Positions 6,321 to 11,437 of a stretch of 11,437 nucleotides of DNA are shown here, in pieces (the first letter of the stretch is position 1; each line of letters opens with the position of its first letter). The notes under the pieces were generated by a model. It was not told where the DNA came from, did not search any database, and saw only the letters and a list, made by a program, of their open reading frames with translations. The stretch covers positions 1-11,437 of the forward strand of contig CAKRNI010000070.1 of NCBI GenBank assembly GCA_934370915.1. The letters are read 5' to 3'. Source of the stretch: an uncultured Lachnospiraceae bacterium. GTDB lineage: Bacteria; Bacillota; Clostridia; Lachnospirales; Lachnospiraceae. The position numbers and the translations under genes are program-made.

Positions 6321-7001
6321 TTAAAGGTCCTGCTGTGCCTCCTTAGCAGCCTTCTTCGCCGCCCACTCCGCAGCTTTTTCCGCCTGGATCTCCTCCTCAG
6401 CGGTCAGGAGATCTTCTCCGGCTGCCATCTTGTCGATGAGGTTCCAGATGTCCTCTCTGCCCTGCTTTGTCTCGGCGGAGAACGGGATCAGGATATCCTG
6501 TTTTTCCATGCCGAGACCGGTGCGGATGAGTTTTACCTGCTTCTGGATCTGGCTGCGCTTGATCTTGTCAAGCTTTGTGGCGATGATGACCGGACGGAAG
6601 CCGTTGTAAACGACCCAGTCGTACATGGTCTTGTCGTTGGCGGACGGCTCGTGACGGATATCCACAAGAAGGAAGACGCACTTTAGCATCTGGGACTTGT
6701 GGAGATAGTTCTCGATCATCTTGCCCCATTTCGCCTTCTCAGACTGCGGAACCTTCGCGTAACCGTAGCCGGGGAGATCCACATAGTAGAGATCTCCGTT
6801 GATGTTATAAAAGTTGATCGTCTGGGTCTTTCCCGGCTGGGAGGACGTTCTCGCCAGTGCTTTCCGGTTCATGAGCGCGTTAATCAGGGAAGATTTTCCC
6901 ACGTTTGATTTTCCCGCGAAGGCGAACTCCGGCAGCGTGTTCTCCGGCAGCGTGCTCGTCACGCCGCAGACGGTCTCAAGTTCCACATTTCTGATTACCA
7001 T
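6321..7001 (-). CDS. ysxC: Ribosome biogenesis GTPase YsxC/YihA (EngB)
   Basis: A 226-residue TrmE-Era-type GTPase that assists late assembly of the 50S ribosomal subunit in the cytoplasm and is essential in Bacillus subtilis. All GTP-binding motifs are present in order: G1 GKSNVGKS (30-37), G2 around T61 in the family signature TQTINF (59-64), G3 DLPGYGYAKV (75-84), G4 TKLDK (142-146), and G5 SAETKQG (175-181). The start at 7001 has AAGGAG 6 bases upstream. It follows the lon stop by 15 bases, so the two are surely co-transcribed; lon next to ysxC is the usual arrangement in Firmicutes. The protein is about 25-30 residues longer than typical members because of an Ala, Glu and Lys-rich tail from about 195 to 226, probably helical and of unknown use. 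Transcription ends at the terminator just downstream. Confidence 0.96.
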   Translation of the reverse strand: MVIRNVELETVCGVTSTLPENTLPEFAFAGKSNVGKSSLINALMNRKALARTSSQPGKTQTINFYNINGDLYYVDLPGYGYAKVPQSEKAKWGKMIENYLHKSQMLKCVFLLVDIRHEPSANDKTMYDWVVYNGFRPVIIATKLDKIKRSQIQKQVKLIRTGLGMEKQDILIPFSAETKQGREDIWNLIDKMAAGEDLLTAEEEIQAEKAAEWAAKKAAKEAQQDL

Positions 7002-7016
7002 ATATTTCTCCTTATA

Positions 7017-9329
7017 TTACACAAACGCTTCACGAACCACGTCATCCATGGTCTTTACGAACACGATCTCCATGCCTTTCGTGATCTCCTTTGAGATCTC
7101 CGCCATATCCGGACGGTTCTTGTCCGGCACGAGAACTTTCTTCATGTGTGCCATTCTGGCCGCCAGTGTCTTTTCCTTTAATCCGCCGATCGGCAGTACC
7201 CGGCCTCTCAATGTGATCTCACCGGTCATGGCAACGCTTGCGCGAACCTTCTTTCCGGTCACCGCGGAGAGCATGGCTGTTGCCATCGTAATGCCCGCAG
7301 ACGGACCATCTTTCGGCACGGCACCCTCCGGGATATGTAAATGCAGGTCATGTTCCTTAAAATACCTGCTCTCCACACCGTACCGGTCTGCCACGGAACG
7401 AACGTAAGTCAGCGCGATCTGCGCGGATTCCTTCATGACATCACCCATCTGTCCTGTCATCTGAAGCTTTCCATCGCCTGGCATTACATTCACTTCGATC
7501 TGGAGTGTGTCGCCGCCGACGCTTGTCCACGCGAGGCCTCTCACGATTCCGACCTCGTCCTCCTCATTGGCATTCTCGAAGGTGATCCTCTCTTTACCGA
7601 GATACTTCTGAAGATTTCCCTCTGTGATATGCACAGTATTTTTCTTCTTTTCCAGAAACTCCCTCGCCGCTTTTCTGCAGATCTCACCGATCCGGCGCTC
7701 CAGGTTTCTCACACCGGCCTCTCTCGTGTAGTTGTGGATGATCTTCTCCAACGCCTTGTCGCTGAAGGAAAGCATCTCCTCCGTAAGGCCGTTTCTCTCC
7801 AACTGCTTCGGAATGAGATATTTCTTTGCGATATGGAACTTCTCGTTCTCTGTATAGCTGGATACCTCGATAACCTCCATACGGTCAAGGAGAGGTCTCG
7901 GGATTGTCGACGCATCATTTGCCGTCGCGATAAAAAGAACGCCTGAGAGATCCAGCGGAATCTCCAGATAGTGGTCGCGGAACTTCACATTCTGCTCCCC
8001 ATCAAGGACCTCCAAAAGTGCTGAGGAGACATCTCCCCGATAGTCGGCAGAGACCTTGTCGATCTCATCTAAAAGCATTAACGGATTTGCCACGCCTGCC
8101 TGACGCATCGCATCGGCGATACGCCCCGGCATTGCTCCCACGTATGTCTTTCTGTGTCCGCGGATCTCCGCCTCATCGTGAATGCCGCCAAGACTGATCC
8201 GGACATACTTCTTTCCGAGGGCACGGGCAACCGATCTCGCAATGGAGGTCTTACCTGTTCCGGGCGGTCCCACAAGGCAGAGGATCGGGCTTGTGCCTTT
8301 CTTTGTGAGGGCACGGACCGCAAGGAATTCCAGTACACGGTCCTTAACCTTCTCCAGACCATAATGATCCTCCTCCAGGATCTCCTTCGCGTGAATGATA
8401 TCCTGATTATCCCTTGAGACCTTCTTCCACGGCATCTCAAGCACCGTCTCGATATAGGTACGGAGAACATTCGCCTCCTGACTTCCTCCCGGCATACCCT
8501 TGAAACGCTGGATCTCTTTTTTGATCTTTTCCTTCGTTTCCTTGTCCGCATTCAGCTTTTCCAGCTGTTCCATATATCCGTCGGCATCTTCTGTCCCGCT
8601 GTCATCTCCCAGTTCCTCACGGATCACTTTTAATTCTTCCCTTAAAATATAATCCCTCTGGTTCTTATCGATATGCTCCTTCACTTTTCCCTGATAATCC
8701 CTCTTGATCATAAGGATCTCAAGTTCCCGCATCAGGTAGTACACGATCCGGTCATACAGATGGCTCCAGTAATCGCACTCCAGCATCTCCTGCTTCACGG
8801 CAAAATCCCACGGAAATTCATTTGCTGTCTGAGTCAGAAGCTGTTCCAGATCCGTGATCACAAGAAGACTTCCGATAAAATCTTTCACGGCCTTCGGATT
8901 CGCGTTTCCGAATTCCTCTAATTTTTCCTTGACGATCCGGCTCATGGCTTCCTTCACAGTGTCGGTAAGCTGTTCTTCCTGCATCGGCGCTTCCTCGACC
9001 TCAGCTTCCAGATACGGTTCCTCCTCAAACAGAGTGAGAAGCGCCGCTCTCTTTTCACCTTCCACCATCACGCGGATGATACCGCCCGGCATTTTCACGA
9101 GCTGTTTGATCTGGGAGATCGTTCCCATCTGGTACAGATCCGCGACTGCAGGTGTTTCCTGCTCCGGATGGCGCTGGGTCACGAGGTATACCTTCTGGTT
9201 CCCCATCATGGCTGTCTCGATGGCGCGGATCGATTTTTCCCGGCTGATATCGAAATGCTGTACCATTCCCGGAAGGATCGTGAGTCCGCGGAGTGCCACC
9301 GCCGGCATCGTATTTTTCTTATCTTCCAT
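7017..9329 (-). CDS. lon: ATP-dependent protease Lon (LonA type)
   Basis: A 770-residue LonA protease, cytoplasmic and hexameric, that degrades misfolded and selected regulatory proteins. The N-terminal substrate-binding domain spans about 8-205 (PAVALRGLTILPGMV), followed by a coiled helical linker to about 300. The AAA+ module has Walker A GPPGTGKT (354-361), Walker B LMLLDEID (417-424), sensor-1 N471, a probable arginine finger at R483, and sensor-2 R541 in GVRNLERRIG. The C-terminal serine protease domain has the catalytic dyad S677 (in PKDGPSAG) and K720 (in GGLKEK), spaced 43 residues as in Escherichia coli Lon. Length is normal and nothing appears broken. The start at 9329 has AGGAGA 4 bases upstream. 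A terminator and a stem-loop lie between it and clpX, so expression may be partly separate from clpP-clpX; ysxC follows after 15 bases. Confidence 0.98.
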   Translation of the reverse strand: MEDKKNTMPAVALRGLTILPGMVQHFDISREKSIRAIETAMMGNQKVYLVTQRHPEQETPAVADLYQMGTISQIKQLVKMPGGIIRVMVEGEKRAALLTLFEEEPYLEAEVEEAPMQEEQLTDTVKEAMSRIVKEKLEEFGNANPKAVKDFIGSLLVITDLEQLLTQTANEFPWDFAVKQEMLECDYWSHLYDRIVYYLMRELEILMIKRDYQGKVKEHIDKNQRDYILREELKVIREELGDDSGTEDADGYMEQLEKLNADKETKEKIKKEIQRFKGMPGGSQEANVLRTYIETVLEMPWKKVSRDNQDIIHAKEILEEDHYGLEKVKDRVLEFLAVRALTKKGTSPILCLVGPPGTGKTSIARSVARALGKKYVRISLGGIHDEAEIRGHRKTYVGAMPGRIADAMRQAGVANPLMLLDEIDKVSADYRGDVSSALLEVLDGEQNVKFRDHYLEIPLDLSGVLFIATANDASTIPRPLLDRMEVIEVSSYTENEKFHIAKKYLIPKQLERNGLTEEMLSFSDKALEKIIHNYTREAGVRNLERRIGEICRKAAREFLEKKKNTVHITEGNLQKYLGKERITFENANEEDEVGIVRGLAWTSVGGDTLQIEVNVMPGDGKLQMTGQMGDVMKESAQIALTYVRSVADRYGVESRYFKEHDLHLHIPEGAVPKDGPSAGITMATAMLSAVTGKKVRASVAMTGEITLRGRVLPIGGLKEKTLAARMAHMKKVLVPDKNRPDMAEISKEITKGMEIVFVKTMDDVVREAFV

Positions 9330-9344
9330 TATTTCTCCTATGAA

Positions 9345-9386
9345 CGCAACTGCCCGGCTTCGTTCCGATGCCTGTCAGCAGTTACG
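9345..9386 (-). other. Stem-loop in the lon leader, next to its ribosome binding site
   Basis: On the minus strand CGTAACTGC (9386-9378) pairs with GCAGTTGCG (9353-9345) over nine positions, one of them a G-T wobble, around a 24-base loop that contains a possible inner GGC/GCC pair. The stem ends 5 bases before the AGGAGA site of lon. There is no T-run, so it is not a terminator. It could affect translation or mRNA stability, or be chance. Confidence 0.4.
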
Positions 9387-9403
9387 GGCAAATTTCTGTT
9401 GTA

Positions 9404-9440
9404 CAAAAAGGCTGCCGTGACATTTCTGTGCGCAGCAGCC
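9404..9440 (-). terminator. Intrinsic terminator between clpX and lon
   Basis: On the minus strand GGCTGCTG (9440-9433) pairs with CGGCAGCC (9417-9410), eight pairs including one wobble. The inner part can add ACA-GAAA-TGT, and T5 follows (9409-9405). It lies about 60 bases after the clpX stop. It would end or attenuate clpP-clpX transcripts before lon. I see no clear promoter in the 75 bases between it and the lon start, so partial read-through is likely. Confidence 0.75.
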
Positions 9441-9500
9441 CCTCTTATCTGCGGGATACGGGTCCTGCAGGTTCATTTTCTCATACGGGAACCTCGTCCG

Positions 9501-10802
9501 TTAAGCGATCTCCCCGCTACTCTCTTTCCTGGATCTTCCGGCCAGTGCTTTTTTCGGCACCGTCACGTCGCGGTAAACGACTTCCGGCTTTTCCTTTCCG
9601 TCCACTGCCTCTTTCGTCACGGTGCAGATTCCAACATTGGAATCTGACGGGACCTCGTACATCGTATCCATCATGACGGATTCCATGATCGCGCGGAGTC
9701 CTCTGGCGCCTGTCTTTCTCTCAACCGCCATATGGGCGATCTCATGAACGGCATCCGGAGTGAACTCCAGCTTCACATCATCCAGTTCGAATAACTTCTG
9801 ATACTGTTTCACAAGAGCATTCTTCGGCTCTGTGAGAATCCGGACAAGAGCATCCTCATCGAGGAGATCCAGGGATACCATAACCGGAACTCTTCCCACA
9901 AACTCCGGGATCAGACCGAATTTCGTAAGATCCTGCGGCATCGCCTGCTTCAGCAGCTTGCTGATGTCCGTATTCTTCTTATCCACGATCTTTGCTCCGA
10001 AGCCGATGGAACTTGTCTCCAGTCTGGACTCGATGATCCGCTCCAGACCGTCGAAAGCACCTCCGCAGATGAACAGGATATTCGTCGTATCGATCTGGAT
10101 CAGCTCCTGCTGCGGATGCTTTCTGCCGCCCTGAGGCGGAACGCTTGCAACAGTACCTTCCAGGATCTTTAACAGCGCCTGCTGGACTCCCTCGCCGGAA
10201 ACATCCCGGGTGATAGACACGTTCTCGGATTTTTTCGTGATCTTATCGATCTCATCGATGTAAATGATACCGTACTCCGCACGGCTCACATCATTATCTG
10301 CTGCCTGAATCAATTTTAAGAGGATGTTCTCCACGTCCTCGCCGACATAACCGGCCTCAGTCAGCGTCGTTGCGTCTGCGATCGCAAACGGAACGCCTAA
10401 AAGCTTCGCAAGTGTCTGCGCAAGATATGTCTTGCCGGAGCCGGTCGGACCGAGCATCAGGATGTTGCTCTTCTGAAGATCAACATCACTTTCCTTCTTC
10501 GATGTGATTCTCTTATAATGATTGTAAACAGCCACGGAAAGAACTTTCTTCGCCTCATCCTGTCCGATCACATAGTCGTCCAGAAATTCCTTGATCTCCT
10601 TCGGTTTTAAGAGGTTGATACCGGAGAAATCCGGTCTCTCCTCCTCCTCGTTTCCGAGTTCTTCCTCAAGGATCTCGCTGCAGAGTTCGATACACTCATC
10701 ACAGATATAGACGCCGTTGGAACCGGCGATCATTTTTCTTACCTGATCCTGATTCTTTCCGCAGAAGGAACATCTGATCTTTTCCTCTGGTCTTACTGGC
10801 AT
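9501..10802 (-). CDS. clpX: ATP-dependent Clp protease ATP-binding subunit ClpX
   Basis: A 433-residue AAA+ unfoldase that recognises tagged or damaged proteins, unfolds them and feeds them into the ClpP chamber in the cytoplasm. The N-terminal zinc-binding domain has C11-x2-C14 and C34-x2-C37. The AAA+ domain has Walker A GPTGSGKT (118-125), pore loop GYVG (151-154), Walker B YIDEIDK (181-187), an RKH loop (227-229), the ClpP-docking IGF loop (266-268), and sensor-2 in TGARGLR (364-370). A helical C-terminal domain follows, with a short Lys, Arg and Ser-rich tail after about 415. Length is normal and all key residues are present. The start at 10802 has GAGGTG about 6 bases upstream. It lies 83 bases after clpP, its protease partner, in a probable shared transcript that ends mostly at the terminator ahead of lon. 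Confidence 0.98.
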   Translation of the reverse strand: MPVRPEEKIRCSFCGKNQDQVRKMIAGSNGVYICDECIELCSEILEEELGNEEEERPDFSGINLLKPKEIKEFLDDYVIGQDEAKKVLSVAVYNHYKRITSKKESDVDLQKSNILMLGPTGSGKTYLAQTLAKLLGVPFAIADATTLTEAGYVGEDVENILLKLIQAADNDVSRAEYGIIYIDEIDKITKKSENVSITRDVSGEGVQQALLKILEGTVASVPPQGGRKHPQQELIQIDTTNILFICGGAFDGLERIIESRLETSSIGFGAKIVDKKNTDISKLLKQAMPQDLTKFGLIPEFVGRVPVMVSLDLLDEDALVRILTEPKNALVKQYQKLFELDDVKLEFTPDAVHEIAHMAVERKTGARGLRAIMESVMMDTMYEVPSDSNVGICTVTKEAVDGKEKPEVVYRDVTVPKKALAGRSRKESSGEIA

Positions 10803-10839
10803 GTTCGCACCTCAATTCATTCTTTCTTTATGTCTCAAA

Positions 10840-10869
10840 GCGCTCCGGCACCAGATTCTGCCTTCGCGC
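10840..10869 (-). other. Symmetric hairpin in the clpP-clpX gap
   Basis: On the minus strand GCGC (10869-10866) pairs with GCGC (10843-10840), and GGCA (10862-10859) pairs with TGCC (10850-10847). A symmetric purine internal loop (GAA opposite GGA) lies between the stems and an 8-base loop closes the structure. Only three T residues follow, so it would be a weak terminator at most. It may be a pause, attenuation or RNA-processing site between the two genes. Confidence 0.3.
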
Positions 10870-10885
10870 CTCCCTGTCTTTAATC

Positions 10886-11437
10886 TTAGTGGCCGGAGAT
10901 CACGCGGTCGATCAGGCCGTATGCAGCAGCCTCTTCCGCTGTCATGTAGTTATCTCTCTCTGTGTCGCGGGCGATCACGTCGAGCGGCTGTCCGGTGTTT
11001 GCCGCCAGGATCTTGTTGAGCTTCTCTTTTGTCTTTAAGATCTGCTCTGCGACGATCTTGATCTCTGTCGCCTGTCCCTGAGCTCCGCCGGACGGCTGAT
11101 GGATCATGACCTCCGCATTCGGAAGTGCGAAACGTTTGCCCTTCGCGCCGCTGGAGAGAAGGAATGCGCCCATGCTTGCAGCCATGCCGATACAGGTGGT
11201 GCACACGTCACATTTAATATAATTCATCGTATCATAGATCGCCATACCGGCCGTTACGGAACCGCCCGGACTATTGATATAAAGATTGATGTCCTTATTC
11301 GGATCCTCGGACTCCAGGAAAAGAAGCTGTGCAACAACAAGGCTTGCTGTCACGTCGTTTACTTCCTCTCCGAGGAAAATGATACGGTCTTTTAATAATC
11401 TGGAATAGATATCGTAGGAACGCTCTCCTCTGCTTGT
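10886..11437 (-). CDS. clpP: ATP-dependent Clp protease proteolytic subunit ClpP (N-terminus beyond window edge)
   Basis: The visible 183 residues are all but about the first 10 of a serine protease that forms the two-ring 14-mer chamber used by ClpX. The frame runs open to the right edge, starting [20 protein letters not shown], the usual ClpP N-terminal block. The catalytic triad is intact: Ser in GMAASMG (visible residue 88), His in MIHQP (113) and the second Asp in ARDTERD (162). The D-R pair just before that Asp (with E here in place of the first D) lies at the oligomerisation-sensor position. An internal GTG at 11353 is Val in the middle of the conserved region and is not the start. The ORF ends ISGH, shorter than the Bacillus subtilis tail by several residues. 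clpX follows 83 bases downstream; by usual gene order tig probably lies just beyond the edge, which cannot be seen here. Confidence 0.97.
   Translation of the reverse strand, partial: TSRGERSYDIYSRLLKDRIIFLGEEVNDVTASLVVAQLLFLESEDPNKDINLYINSPGGSVTAGMAIYDTMNYIKCDVCTTCIGMAASMGAFLLSSGAKGKRFALPNAEVMIHQPSGGAQGQATEIKIVAEQILKTKEKLNKILAANTGQPLDVIARDTERDNYMTAEEAAAYGLIDRVISGH

Noticed and set aside
6814..7407. Plus-strand frame across the ysxC-lon junction
   Set aside because: Antisense to conserved motifs of both genes; no initiation signals or recognisable domains. The same applies to the plus-strand frames at 7341-7946 and 8854-9420 inside lon.
9469..9494. AGGTTC/GAACCT inverted repeat just after clpX
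   Set aside because: Only six pairs around a 14-base loop with no T-run; the better terminator lies a little further downstream.
9330..10885. CIRCE (HrcA) or CtsR heat-shock operators before lon or clpX
   Set aside because: Neither the TTAGCACTC inverted repeat nor the GGTCAAA heptad repeat is visible in the gaps at 9330-9500 or 10803-10885. The true operon promoter is probably outside the window.
10886..11353. clpP starting at the internal GTG 11353
   Set aside because: The frame continues upstream through the conserved [18 protein letters not shown] block to the window edge, so this GTG codes for an internal Val.
1..11437. CRISPR arrays, tRNA or rRNA genes, insertion sequences, phage or defence modules
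   Set aside because: No regularly spaced repeats, tRNA-like folds, transposase or recombinase motifs, or terminal inverted repeats were seen.

Overview
The window looks like chromosomal DNA from a Gram-positive anaerobe of the Clostridia, most likely Lachnospiraceae. This rests on the gene order clpP-clpX-lon-ysxC, the strong AGGAG-type ribosome binding sites, and a neighbouring operon whose proteins resemble the DUF5717, DUF5716 and DUF4364 families, which I associate mainly with Lachnospiraceae. Base composition looks balanced to slightly GC-rich, and I see no break in it that would suggest recent transfer. There are no tRNA or rRNA genes, CRISPR arrays, insertion sequences or phage genes.

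Right part (about 6321-11437, all minus strand): a housekeeping protein-quality-control cluster. Transcription runs from clpP (5' end cut by the window edge) to clpX, then lon, then ysxC. ClpP and ClpX form a two-part ATP-dependent protease, Lon is a single-chain one, and YsxC is a GTPase for large ribosomal subunit assembly. All visible catalytic motifs are intact. A good intrinsic terminator lies between clpX and lon, and lon has its own stem-loop just ahead of its ribosome binding site, so lon-ysxC may be partly uncoupled from clpP-clpX. lon and ysxC are separated by only 15 bases.

Middle (about 5301-6305): a plus-strand gene for a winged-helix DUF4364-type putative regulator. It converges on ysxC across a strong bidirectional terminator and diverges from the left operon across a 388-base intergenic region. 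That region holds a convincing sigma-A-type promoter for the regulator, a candidate extended -10 promoter for the left operon, a 23-bp inverted repeat just before the regulator's ribosome binding site, a 52-base imperfect hairpin and a 13-bp dyad in the left operon's leader, a spaced TTCGTACA direct repeat, and a possible 38-codon leader ORF.

Left part (1-5300, minus strand): a tight, poorly understood operon. It encodes a 1190-residue DUF5717-like protein (beta domains at both ends, long helical-repeat middle), then after 13 bases a 408-residue DUF5716-like protein with an Hsp70/actin-type layout but degraded nucleotide-binding loops, then with a 4-base ATGA overlap a TPR-like protein that runs off the left edge. 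The likeliest reading is a cytoplasmic complex built from a large helical scaffold, an Hsp70-like pseudo-chaperone and a TPR partner, possibly controlled by the divergent regulator. This operon and its structured control region are the part of the window most worth following up; its biochemical role cannot be read from the sequence.
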